A DNA stretch of 31,038 nucleotides. Origin: an uncultured Coriobacteriaceae bacterium. Lineage in GTDB: Bacteria > Actinomycetota > Coriobacteriia > Coriobacteriales > Eggerthellaceae. The notes below the pieces were generated by a model that was not told the DNA's origin, searched no databases, and was given only the letters and a program-made list of their open reading frames with translations. The position numbers and the translations under genes are program-made. This document shows, piece by piece, positions 23,780 through 31,038 of this stretch. The stretch's first letter is position 1; every line of letters starts with the position of its first letter. Location of the stretch: NCBI GenBank assembly GCA_900552585.1, contig USAB01000009.1, positions 1 to 31,038 of the forward strand. The letters are read 5' to 3'.

Positions 23780-25060
23780 ATGGCAGTCGATCGTCATCCC
23801 ATGTGGAAGGAACTGGGCATGGATCTGGAAACCCATGACCAGCTGTGCGAGGCCTTGCCGGCCGCGTTTGGCGATGTGTTCCTTTCGCAGGAGAACCGTC
23901 CCGAGGCCATGGCGTTTTGGGATATGGTTGCCGCCGATGTGCACGGCATCCGCCCTGCCGAGCTGGTGGAAGCCCAGAAAAACGGCCAGAAGGTCTTCGG
24001 TACGTTCTGCACCTACGTGCCCGACGAAGTGGTCGTTGCCTGCAACGGCATCGTCACCGGGCTGTGCGGCGGTTCGCAGTTCTGGGTGCCCGATGGAGAG
24101 AAGTACCTGCCGGCGGATATGTGCCCGCTGATCAAGGCATCGCTCGGTGCGCGCATGGGGCGCACGTGCCCGTTCTTCCGCATCGTGGACGAGATCGTGG
24201 GCGAAACCACCTGCGATGGCAAGAAGAAGATGTACGAGATCCTGGCCACCGATGTTCCCATGCACATCATGGAACTGCCGCAGATGAAGCGCCCGAAGGA
24301 CATCGACGCCTTCGCCGATGAGATTGCACTTTTCGGCAAGAACGTCGAGGAAGTGACGGGCAAGCAACTTACCGTCGAGAACTTGGCCGACGCCATCCGA
24401 ATCATCAACAACCGCCGCCGTGCGCTGCAACGCGTGTACGAGACGCGCAAGAATCCCGATATCATTCCCATCTCGGGTACCGACGCCCTGCTGATGATGC
24501 AGATTGCCTTCTTCGACGATCCGGTGCGCTGCGCCGAGATGGCCGGTAAGCTCGCCGACGAATTGGAGCAGCGCCTGGCAGACGGCGTCAGCGTGTTCCC
24601 GAAGGGCACGAAGCGCATCCTGCTTACGGGCACGCCCCTGGCCATTCCCAATTGGAAGCTCCATCACATCATCGAGACCAGCGGCGCCGCCATCGTCTGC
24701 GAGGAAAACTGCACCGGCACCAAGTTCTTCACGAACCTGGTGGACGAGAGCCAGACCACGCTGGAAGGGCAGTTCCATGCTCTGGCCGAGCGTTACATGA
24801 AGATCAACTGCGCCTGCTTTACCCCCAATACGGCGCGCATCGACGAGGTGCTGCAGCTGGCGCGCGACTACCAGGTCGATGGCGTCATCAACACGAACCT
24901 GAAGTTCTGCACGACGTTCAAGACCGAGGCGCCGGCGCTGGAGAAGGTTCTGGAGGACAACGGCATTCCGGTGCTCGATATCGAGACGGACTATACGGAC
25001 AACGATGCAGAGCAGCTGCGCACGCGCGTCGAGGCGTTTGTGGAGATGCTCGGCGAATAG
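23780..25060 (+). CDS. Double-cubane-cluster / HgdB-type anaerobic reductase, subunit 1
   Basis: 426 residues of the 2-hydroxyacyl-CoA dehydratase beta-subunit (HgdB/BcrB) superfamily. Members hold an oxygen-sensitive iron-sulfur cluster and are reduced by an ATP-hydrolysing activase; double-cubane proteins reduce small molecules. Candidate ligand cysteines are 77 (GTFCTYVP), 96, 115 (MCPLIKA), 130 (RTCPFF) and 145 (TTCDGKKKMYE), with further conserved cysteines 311, 344 and 377. The second HgdB-type protein downstream has the first five at identical spacing (19, 19, 15, 15). It reads LTGTP at 282-286 where the partner has LTGCP. AAGGAGG precedes the ATG. First gene of the run with DUF3343, yedF, PLP enzyme and activase. 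A true acyl-CoA dehydratase is less likely, because no CoA-transferase or acyl-CoA dehydrogenase is adjacent. Confidence 0.88.
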   Translation: MAVDRHPMWKELGMDLETHDQLCEALPAAFGDVFLSQENRPEAMAFWDMVAADVHGIRPAELVEAQKNGQKVFGTFCTYVPDEVVVACNGIVTGLCGGSQFWVPDGEKYLPADMCPLIKASLGARMGRTCPFFRIVDEIVGETTCDGKKKMYEILATDVPMHIMELPQMKRPKDIDAFADEIALFGKNVEEVTGKQLTVENLADAIRIINNRRRALQRVYETRKNPDIIPISGTDALLMMQIAFFDDPVRCAEMAGKLADELEQRLADGVSVFPKGTKRILLTGTPLAIPNWKLHHIIETSGAAIVCEENCTGTKFFTNLVDESQTTLEGQFHALAERYMKINCACFTPNTARIDEVLQLARDYQVDGVINTNLKFCTTFKTEAPALEKVLEDNGIPVLDIETDYTDNDAEQLRTRVEAFVEMLGE

Positions 25061-25128
25061 GAGGGGCGAACAGGGCGGCGGGACCTATGTGCCCCATGCG
25101 GTGCATCCGCCGCGTTCCTGCGCGGACA

Positions 25129-25164
25129 GGGGGATTGCAGCATGCAAAAGCCGGCAAATCCCCC
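25129..25164 (+). other. Intercistronic hairpin
   Basis: GGGGGATT and AATCCCCC pair perfectly around a 20-base loop in the 154-base gap before the first DUF3343 gene. No T-run follows, so an mRNA-stability or processing element is more likely than a terminator. Confidence 0.4.
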
Positions 25165-25214
25165 TTCCGGGTTCCCGCCGCTATTCCTTCGGCAGGGGAA
25201 GGTACACTGGTTCT

Positions 25215-25532
25215 ATGATTTCAACCGATGACATCGAATCGCGCATCGCGTCGGCGCGGGTGGCCTATCCGGACAAGCGCATCGACTGCTATATGCTGTT
25301 CGATACCCACATGGATGCGATGGCGATGCACGAGGCGGCCAGGAATCAGGGGCTTTCGGCCCGCGTGTCCGCCACACCGCGCCAGGCGCGCGCCTGCTGC
25401 GGGGTTGCCTTGCTGGTGATGGCATCCGATGCGCCCGCGATGCTTGACCTGGCGCGCCGGAGTGGCCTGCCCTACGAGGATATGGTTGCGCTGCCCTGTC
25501 AGATAGACCCGCATCGCGACCGCTACTGTTAG
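25215..25532 (+). CDS. DUF3343 family protein 1
   Basis: 105-residue small cytoplasmic protein. The family signature is present: a ferredoxin-like start (CYMLFDTHMDAMAMHEAA), then the ATPRQARACCGVALLV segment, whose Cys61/Cys62 sit where DUF3343 proteins carry an invariant Cys in a CG(L/F)A context. Extra cysteines are at 95 and at the very last residue (105). DUF3343 genes often lie next to yedF and selD, which suggests a chalcogen-binding role; no member is well characterised to my knowledge. The start at 25215 is the only ATG that keeps the domain, but its ribosome site (GGGGAAGG) is rather distant. Confidence 0.75.
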   Translation: MISTDDIESRIASARVAYPDKRIDCYMLFDTHMDAMAMHEAARNQGLSARVSATPRQARACCGVALLVMASDAPAMLDLARRSGLPYEDMVALPCQIDPHRDRYC

Positions 25533-25601
25533 CCTGCGACCGCATTACGCCTCCCTTTTCCGGCGCGAACACGCGGTCGCCGTGAGAGAAAGAAGGAACG
25601 G

Positions 25602-26192
25602 ATGGAATTGACGATCGATGCGATGGGCGATGCCTGCCCCATTCCCGTGGTGAAGACGAAGAAGGCGCTGGGCACCATGGAAACCGGTACCGTGAAGACC
25701 CACGTTGACAACGAGACCGCCGTGCATAACCTGGAGAACCTGGCGGAGAGTCTGAAATGCCAGGTGGCGTTTGAACAGGTGGCGGAAGGCGAGTACGTGG
25801 TGACGCTGACCAAGACCGAGAACAGCATCGGCGGCGACCAGGCGGAGGCCGGCGACGGCACGCGCGTCGTGGTCATCTCCAGCCAGTTCATGGGAACCGG
25901 CGATGACGAGCTGGGTGCCAAGCTGATGAAGGGCTTCGTCTTCTCCCTGACGCAGATGGACGTACTGCCCGATACTATCTTGCTGTACAACGGCGGCGCG
26001 CACTTAAGCTGCGAGGGCTCTCCAGTGCTTGACGACCTGCGAGCGCTTGCGGATGCCGGCGTTGAGGTGCTGACTTGCGGTACGTGCCTGAACCATTACG
26101 GCATCGCTGATCAGCTTGCCGTGGGCGACGTCACCAACATGTATGTGATTGTGGAGAAGCAGCTGAAGGCCGGCGTCACCGTTCGCCCGTAA
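25602..26192 (+). CDS. yedF: Selenium metabolism protein YedF
   Basis: 196 residues in two domains. The N-terminal TusA-like domain (1-75) has the CPxP motif at Cys12 (ACPIPVVKTKKAL), the persulfide/perselenide-carrying cysteine of TusA proteins. The C-terminal DsrE-like domain (about 87-196) has VVISSQFMGTGDDELGAKLMKGF, Cys137 and a CGTC motif at 159-162. This two-domain form is the YedF family that co-occurs with selD. It probably relays selenium or sulfur between the PLP enzyme next door and an acceptor. AAGGA lies five bases before the ATG. It is in line with the DUF3343 gene (70 bases upstream) and the PLP enzyme (110 bases downstream). Confidence 0.92.
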   Translation: MELTIDAMGDACPIPVVKTKKALGTMETGTVKTHVDNETAVHNLENLAESLKCQVAFEQVAEGEYVVTLTKTENSIGGDQAEAGDGTRVVVISSQFMGTGDDELGAKLMKGFVFSLTQMDVLPDTILLYNGGAHLSCEGSPVLDDLRALADAGVEVLTCGTCLNHYGIADQLAVGDVTNMYVIVEKQLKAGVTVRP

Positions 26193-26302
26193 CGGGTTTC
26201 TGAAGGCGGGAAGCTGCAGTCGGGCATCTCGGGGCTTCGGCGCCCGAAAGGGGCGTTCGGCCTGGGCTACGGGTGCGATTGCGTGCAAGGGAAGGGAGAG
26301 GC

Positions 26303-27457
26303 GTGATCTATTTCGATAATGCGGCGACGACGATGCTCAAGCCGCCATCCGTCGCGCAGGCGGTGGCGCAAGCTATCAATTCGTTCGGTGGGGTGGGCCG
26401 CGGCGTGCACGAGGCGTCTCTTTCCGCCGATGTTGCCGTGTACAAGTGCCGACAGGCGCTTGCGCAGCTGTTCGATGCCCCCGATCCCCGGCGCGTGACC
26501 TTCGGGCTGAATGCCACCGAGGCGCTCAACACCCTCATCGGGGGATTGCTGCAAGAAGGCGATCACGCCATAACCACGGCGGCCTCCCACAATTCGGTGC
26601 TCCGTCCGCTCTACCGCAAGCAGGATCGGGAAGGCGTGGAGCTATCCATCCTACCGGTTGCCCCGGATGCGCATATCGATCTGGGTGCCTACGAGCGTCT
26701 GTTCAAGCCGAATACGAAGTTGGCGGTGGTCACCCACGCCTCCAACCTTACCGGTGACGTCTACGATGTAGCCGCTATGGCGCGCATCGCCCATGAGCAT
26801 GGGGCACTGTTCGCCATCGATGCCGCCCAGACCGCCGGCCTGGTGCCCATCGACATGCAGGCGGATGGCATCGATGCGGTGGCCTTTACCGGACACAAGA
26901 GCCTTTACGGCCCGCAGGGAACCGGCGGCCTGGCGCTGATGCCGGAGGTTGATCTGCCCAGCTTCAAGGTGGGAGGATCCGGCACGCACAGCTACGATAG
27001 GCTGCATCCGTCGTTCTATCCCGAGCACCTGGAGGCGGGTACGCTGAACGGACATGGCATCGCGGGTCTGCTGGCCGGCGTCGAATACATCCAGGATACA
27101 GGCGTTGCGGCCATCGGGCGCAGGACCTCGGAGCTTGCCGAGCGCTTCGAAGCGGGCGTCCGCGCAATCCCCGGCGTGCGCGTGTACGGCGGCCATGGCG
27201 GGGTGGGGCGCACGGGCATTGTGGCGCTTAACATCGGTGATATCGACTCGGCGCAGGTGTCCGACGCCTTGAATTACGAGTATGGTATCTGCACGCGTGC
27301 CGGCGCCCATTGCGCGCCGCTGATGCATCGCGCCCTGGGCACCGATCGCCAGGGGGCCGTGCGCTTCAGCTTCTCGCACCTGAACGCCGAGGACGAGGTC
27401 GATGCCGGCATCCGGGCAATTGCGGATATCGCCGCCGGCTTCGACGGGAACGAGTAG
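26303..27457 (+). CDS. Cysteine desulfurase-like PLP enzyme (class V aminotransferase fold)
   Basis: 384 residues. This enzyme type removes S from cysteine or Se from selenocysteine as an enzyme-bound persulfide/perselenide. Seen: YFDNAATTMLKP at the N-terminus, ASHNSVLRPL, IDAAQTAGLVPIDMQ (PLP Asp and Gln), Lys199 in FTGHKSLYGPQGTGGL that binds PLP, and the active-site Cys337 in RAGAHCAPLMH. The shape fits the desulfurase subfamily found beside selD and yedF. The start is the GTG at 26303 (GGGAG six bases upstream). Another GTG at 26273 would add ten residues without homology; there is no ATG. Whether the substrate is Cys or Sec cannot be told. It overlaps nothing and is followed after seven bases by the second DUF3343 gene. 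Confidence 0.9.
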   Translation: MIYFDNAATTMLKPPSVAQAVAQAINSFGGVGRGVHEASLSADVAVYKCRQALAQLFDAPDPRRVTFGLNATEALNTLIGGLLQEGDHAITTAASHNSVLRPLYRKQDREGVELSILPVAPDAHIDLGAYERLFKPNTKLAVVTHASNLTGDVYDVAAMARIAHEHGALFAIDAAQTAGLVPIDMQADGIDAVAFTGHKSLYGPQGTGGLALMPEVDLPSFKVGGSGTHSYDRLHPSFYPEHLEAGTLNGHGIAGLLAGVEYIQDTGVAAIGRRTSELAERFEAGVRAIPGVRVYGGHGGVGRTGIVALNIGDIDSAQVSDALNYEYGICTRAGAHCAPLMHRALGTDRQGAVRFSFSHLNAEDEVDAGIRAIADIAAGFDGNE

Positions 27458-27464
27458 GGGCGCA

Positions 27465-27707
27465 ATGAGGGCAAAGACTCCGAAGACGGTTATCACCTTC
27501 GCTACGACCGCAGATGCCATGGCGCTCGAGGCTGCGGCGAAGGACTACGGCGATCTGCCGGGCCGTATGATCCCCGTTCCCTCCGAGATCGATGCCGGTT
27601 GCGGGTTCGCCTGGCGCTGCGAGCCTTCCGAGGAATCGGCGCTCCTGGCGGCCATGGAACATCATGGGCTGGCTTTCGAGGGACGATTCGTTGTCCCGAT
27701 GTACTGA
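27465..27707 (+). CDS. DUF3343 family protein 2
   Basis: 80-residue protein with the standard DUF3343 layout: TVITFATTADAMALEAAAK, then GRMIPVPSEIDAGCGFAWR with Cys46 in CGFAW and Cys52. It is shorter than the first copy and lacks that copy's C-terminal cysteines. AGGGG lies just before the ATG, and the gene starts seven bases after the PLP enzyme, so the two are almost certainly co-translated. The stop is UGA (27705-27707); readthrough gives an Arg-rich sequence and no SECIS, so it is a real stop. Confidence 0.8.
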   Translation: MRAKTPKTVITFATTADAMALEAAAKDYGDLPGRMIPVPSEIDAGCGFAWRCEPSEESALLAAMEHHGLAFEGRFVVPMY

Positions 27708-27760
27708 GCGTGCGGCCGCCGCCGAACGGGCGGGCGATTATGTCGAAGGGAAGGAATAAC

Positions 27761-28498
27761 GTGCAGGTTGGATTGGATATCGGGTCGACCATGACCAAGT
27801 GTGTGGCGATGGATGGCGACAGGATCTGCGCCACCATCCTGACGCCGACCGGGTTCAGCAGCGTCGACACTGCCGAACGCGTTGCGAAGGAGTTGTCCGA
27901 ACGCGGCTATGATGTGTCCGGGTTGCCGGTAGTGGCAACCGGCTACGGGCGCATCGCCGTGCCGTATGCCACGAAGAAGGTGACCGAGATCACCTGCCAC
28001 GGGCGCGGGGCGGCCTACCTGTTCGGGCCGGAGGGCACAGTGCTCGATGTGGGTGGCCAGGACACGAAGGTCATCCAGCTGGCGGGCGGCAGGGTGAAGA
28101 AATTCGCGATGAACGACAAGTGCTCGGCCGGTACCGGCAAGTTCCTCGAGGTCATGGCGAACCGCATGGGCGTATCGCAGCAACAGCTGGCCGACCTTGC
28201 CGCCAAGGGCAGACCGACCGTCATCTCCAGCATGTGCACGGTCTTCGCGGAATCCGAGGTCATCTCCCTGGTGGGTCGGGGCGAGCCTCTTGAAAACATT
28301 GCCAATGGGGTCATCGAGTCCGTTGTGGGCCGGGTATGCACCCTTGCCAACCAACTGCCGGCAGACAAGTATTTCCTTACCGGCGGGTTGTGCGAGAACG
28401 GCTATGTCATCGAGCGCCTGTCTGCGGCACTGGGAAAGCCCGTGGTCAGCAAGCCCGAGGCGCGCTATGCCGGCGCCATCGGCGCGGCGCTCAGCTAG
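27761..28498 (+). CDS. 2-hydroxyacyl-CoA dehydratase-type activase (HgdC/BadFG family)
   Basis: 245-residue ATPase of the BadF/BcrA/HgdC family. It forms a homodimer with one [4Fe-4S] cluster and drives an electron into its partner at very low potential at the cost of ATP. Seen: the phosphate-binding loop VGLDIGSTMTK, the second GTVLDVGGQDTK, the cluster cysteines Cys121 (NDKCSAGTGKFLE) and Cys159 (SSMCTVFAESE), and LTGGLCENGYV near the C-terminus. I prefer the GTG at 27761 because AAGGGAAGG lies close upstream; the in-frame ATG at 27740 adds seven residues with a weak site. It lies 97 bases before the second HgdB-type gene, its probable partner. Confidence 0.92.
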   Translation: MQVGLDIGSTMTKCVAMDGDRICATILTPTGFSSVDTAERVAKELSERGYDVSGLPVVATGYGRIAVPYATKKVTEITCHGRGAAYLFGPEGTVLDVGGQDTKVIQLAGGRVKKFAMNDKCSAGTGKFLEVMANRMGVSQQQLADLAAKGRPTVISSMCTVFAESEVISLVGRGEPLENIANGVIESVVGRVCTLANQLPADKYFLTGGLCENGYVIERLSAALGKPVVSKPEARYAGAIGAALS

Positions 28499-28595
28499 TC
28501 TGTCTGCAGCATGGCGCGATGCAAGGGGGCGGCGGTATTCGGCTGCGCGAAATCTTCGTCGCCGAGGCATACGGCCCGTCGGGAAAGGAGACGCG

Positions 28596-29750
28596 ATGAC
28601 GGCATTAGAGCTGCCGGGAACCTATGAGGAATTCAATGAGCAGCGCAAGCAAAGCTTCATGCGGGTGAAAGAGTACAAGGAACACGGTGGCCGCATGGTG
28701 GGCTATCTGTGCTCGTATACACCGGTCGAAATCATCGATGCGGCGCAGGCGGCAGCGGTGGGCTTGTGCGGCACCAGCAACGAAACGGTGCCCATTGCCG
28801 AGACGGTGCTTCCGGCAAACCTGTGTCCGCTGATCAAGTCGACGTTTGGATTCGCGCTATCGCAGAAATGCCCCTTCACCTATTTCTCGGACTTGATCGT
28901 GGGCGAAACCACCTGCGACGGCAAGAAGAAGATGTACGAGCTCCTGGCAGGCTTGAAGGATGTGTATGTGCTCCACCTGCCGCAAGGGCAGGTACGCCCC
29001 TCCGAGGCAGAGAGTTGGTATGAGGAGGTAGGGCTTTTCAAGGAGGAGCTGGAGCGACGCTTCGATGCAACCATCACCGATAAGGACCTGCGGCGTGCGG
29101 TGCATAACCGCAACCGGGTGCGCCGCGCCATGTTGGACCTGTTCGCGTTGCAGCGAACCGTCCCTGCGGCCATGAGCGGCGTGGAGCTGATGAGCACGAT
29201 GCTTTCGGGCACGTTCAACTTCGATCCGGTGGAATATGCCGAGAGTCTGGAGGCCTTGGCGGAAAAGCGCCGTGATGCGTTCCGGGCAGGCGGCGGTGCC
29301 ATCGATCCGGCAGCCAAGCGCATCGTGCTGACCGGATGTCCTACCGGCGGGATCATCAACAAGGTGGGAAGGGCCATCGAGGACAATGGGGGCGTCATCG
29401 TATCGCTTGACAACTGCATGGGAGAGCGCACGAACAGCCTGATGGTTGATGAGGAGGCCGATGACATCCTGCGGGCCATTGCCGATCGCTATCTGGCCAT
29501 CAACTGCTCGGTGATGACACCGAATTCCGGTCGTATGGAGAACACGCTGCGTATGGTAGAGGAGTATCGCGCTGACGGCGTGGTCGATGCGGTGCTGACC
29601 GCCTGCCATACCTTCAACGTGGAAAGCGCCCTGATGCAGCGTGCGATGGAGGAGCATGATATTCCGTACATGAAGCTGGAAACCGATTACTCTGCAGGCG
29701 ACGCCGGGCAGGTGGAGACGCGCTTGGCGGCCTTCATCGAGACCATCTAA
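28596..29750 (+). CDS. Double-cubane-cluster / HgdB-type anaerobic reductase, subunit 2
   Basis: 384 residues, paralogous to the first gene of the run. Cysteines 39 (GYLCSYTP), 58, 77 (LCPLIKS), 92 (KCPFTYF) and 107 (TTCDGKKKMYE) match the partner's spacing exactly; Cys274, 304 and 337 also match. It starts later, lacking about 38 N-terminal residues of the partner, and has an extra Cys248 in LTGCPTGG. The two could form a heterodimer, like the alpha/beta subunits of dehydratases, or two separate reductases sharing one activase. GGAG precedes the ATG by six bases. It is the last gene of the run, closed by a strong terminator. A 46-base stretch at 28895-28940 is nearly identical to that in subunit 1. 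Confidence 0.88.
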   Translation: MTALELPGTYEEFNEQRKQSFMRVKEYKEHGGRMVGYLCSYTPVEIIDAAQAAAVGLCGTSNETVPIAETVLPANLCPLIKSTFGFALSQKCPFTYFSDLIVGETTCDGKKKMYELLAGLKDVYVLHLPQGQVRPSEAESWYEEVGLFKEELERRFDATITDKDLRRAVHNRNRVRRAMLDLFALQRTVPAAMSGVELMSTMLSGTFNFDPVEYAESLEALAEKRRDAFRAGGGAIDPAAKRIVLTGCPTGGIINKVGRAIEDNGGVIVSLDNCMGERTNSLMVDEEADDILRAIADRYLAINCSVMTPNSGRMENTLRMVEEYRADGVVDAVLTACHTFNVESALMQRAMEEHDIPYMKLETDYSAGDAGQVETRLAAFIETI

Positions 29751-29762
29751 CCGCAGGTGATG

Positions 29763-29803
29763 CGCTCGGGCCGGGCCGGTTTCCACCCCCCCCGGCCCGA
29801 GCG
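29763..29803. terminator. Bidirectional terminator between operon end and selD
   Basis: A perfect 13-bp stem (CGCTCGGGCCGGG with CCCGGCCCGAGCG) is followed by TCTTCTT on the plus strand. It lies 13 bases after subunit 2 and 14 bases after the selD stop on the other strand, so it can end both. Confidence 0.8.
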
Positions 29804-29816
29804 TCTTCTTGCATGC

Positions 29817-30965
29817 CTAGCGCAGGAAGATGAATCCGGCCGGGCCGTCGACCACTTCGCCGATGCGTGCAGGCTGCCTTCCGGCGGCTTCCTCGAAAGC
29901 CTGGGCAAACAGGTCTGCTTCATCGGGTGCGACAGATACCAGAAGGCCGCCGCTGGTCTGCGGGTCGCATAGCACGCCCATGCGGTTGTCGTATTCCTGC
30001 GGGTCCAGCACGCCGCGCTTTACGAACGGTGCCGCCCATTTGATGATCTCGAACGAACGGCCCGGGCGGCAGTAGTCGCATGAATAGCGGTATACGTTGT
30101 CGAACAGCGGCAGCGCATCCCAATTCAGGCGCGCGGCTACACCGCTGGGTTCCAGCATCTCGTGCAGGTGCCCGGCAAGCCCGAACCCGGTCACGTCGGT
30201 TGCCGCATGGGGGTGTATGCGCTTCATGGCGTCAGCGCCCGGCTTGTTCAGTTCCATCATGGCCTTGACGACCGGGCGGATGCTCTCATCGGTTTCCAAG
30301 CCCGCCCGGAATGCGGAATTCTTGATGCCGATGCCCAGCGGCTTGGTATAGAACAGCACATCTCCCGCCTGCGCTCCGGCGTTGCGCACGATCTTATCGG
30401 GATCCACCAGGCCGAACACCGACAATCCGTATTTCGGTTCATCATCGTCGATGGAATGGCCTCCTACCACGAACGCCCCCGCCTCGGAGACCTTGTCCGA
30501 ACCGCCGCGCATGACCTCGGCAACCACATCGGTGCCCAGCCAAACGGGAAAGGCCAGGATGTTCAGGGCGGTAACCGGCCGGGCCCCCATGGCGAATACG
30601 TCGGATAGCGCATTTGCCGCCGCCACGCAACCGAATTCATAGGGGTCGTCGACCACCGGCGTGAAGAAATCCAGCGTCAGCACCGCTGCCAAATCGTCGT
30701 CGATACGGTATACGGCGGCATCATCGCTGGTGTCGAAGCCAAGCAGCAGCTTGGGGTCGGCGGCCGGCGCAATCTTGCTCATTATTTCCTGGAGGTCACC
30801 CGGACTCCATTTTGCCGCTCAACCGCCCTTCTCCGTCAGGTGGGTCAGGCGGATCTGCCCGTTGGCGTCGCGCAGGGGCTTGTGCGGCTTGATTCCGCAG
30901 CGGGCGCCATCGGCGTTTCGGCCTTGGGCCTGCGGGTCGAAGGCAGGCGATGCGTTTTCAGCCAT
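29817..30965 (-). CDS. selD: Selenophosphate synthase SelD, itself a selenoprotein (in-frame UGA)
   Basis: 382-residue enzyme making selenophosphate from selenide and ATP. A plain reading starts at the ATG at 30782 and loses the catalytic N-terminus. In the same frame upstream, the codons run to an ATG at 30965 with AGGAGG four bases before it, interrupted only by UGA at 30819-30821. Reading that UGA as Sec gives IRLTHLTEKGGUAAKWSPGDL, where Sec49 aligns with the catalytic Cys17 and Lys52 with Lys20 of E. coli SelD. The rest is standard: TSDDAAVYRIDDD, FFTPVVDDPYEFG, ANALSDVFAMGA and TDVTGFGLAGH. A SECIS-like hairpin follows the UGA. About 30 N-terminal residues are extra. It converges on the reductase operon. 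Confidence 0.95.
30790..30809 (-). promoter_or_regulatory. Bacterial SECIS-like element in selD
   Basis: Nine bases after the UGA, the minus strand folds as TGGAG-TC, loop CGGGT, GA-(bulged C)-CTCCA. The apical loop has the GG and U expected of bacterial SECIS elements, and the loop lies about 17-21 bases past the UGA, in the usual window. Confidence 0.75.
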
Positions 30966-31038
30966 GGGGCCTCCTTTTCGTGAGAACGGGCGATCGAGGG
31001 CGCGGGCACGGCAGCAGATGGCGCGTCGGACGGCTGCC

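Noticed and set aside
27705..27770. UGA at the end of the second DUF3343 gene as a Sec codon
   Set aside because: Readthrough gives an Arg-rich stretch without homology that runs over the next gene's ribosome site, and I see no SECIS-like hairpin.
23780..29750. Interpretation as a classical amino-acid-fermenting 2-hydroxyacyl-CoA dehydratase operon
   Set aside because: No CoA-transferase, 2-hydroxyacid dehydrogenase or acyl-CoA dehydrogenase/Etf genes are present; the neighbours are selenium/sulfur proteins. It cannot be excluded entirely.
1..31038. CRISPR arrays, insertion sequences, integrases, phage genes or rRNA
   Set aside because: No regularly spaced repeats, transposase or integrase motifs, or rRNA segments were seen on reading either strand.

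Overview
The window looks like a chromosomal segment of a strict anaerobe with a GC-rich genome. The gene set (full selenocysteine machinery, double-cubane-cluster reductases with their ATP-driven activase, an anaerobic-type radical SAM protein, a lineage-specific PstS) best fits an anaerobic actinobacterium of the Coriobacteriia/Eggerthellales type. That placement is inference from gene content and base composition; no phylogenetic marker was compared.

Layout. Positions 1-9.7 kb hold loosely connected genes: a frameshifted aldo/keto reductase cut by the window edge, a radical SAM protein with a long palindrome upstream, a GNAT acetyltransferase, a GIY-YIG protein, a minus-strand run of AEC transporter, nitrilase and GH2 glycosidase, and three unrecognised small proteins. 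Positions 9.9-13.6 kb are a phosphate uptake operon pstS-pstC-pstA-pstB without phoU; its PstS has its two halves in swapped order. A sodium:solute symporter (13.6-15.2 kb, minus) converges on pstB and has an attenuator-like leader. ettA lies at 15.8-17.5 kb.

The right half (17.5-31 kb) is a selenium region. On the minus strand, selA, selB, tRNA-Sec (anticodon UCA) and a MOSC protein lie in line. Divergent from selA are a glycosyltransferase and then a seven-gene plus-strand run: a double-cubane reductase/HgdB-type protein, a DUF3343 protein, yedF, a cysteine-desulfurase-like PLP enzyme, a second DUF3343 protein, a 2-hydroxyacyl-CoA dehydratase-type activase and a second HgdB-type protein. 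Converging on this run is selD. Read through an in-frame UGA, with a SECIS-like hairpin just downstream, selD extends upstream and becomes a selenoprotein.

How the parts fit. SelD makes selenophosphate, SelA uses it to make Sec-tRNA, and SelB delivers that tRNA; SelD itself appears to need this pathway for its own synthesis. The plus-strand run joins selenium/sulfur-handling proteins (PLP lyase-like, YedF, two DUF3343) to an ATP-activated, low-potential iron-sulfur reductase pair. The most interesting hypothesis in the window is that these form one system, for example reductive mobilisation or delivery of selenium, or a reductase that depends on selenium or persulfide chemistry. The sequence shows the association but not the reaction.
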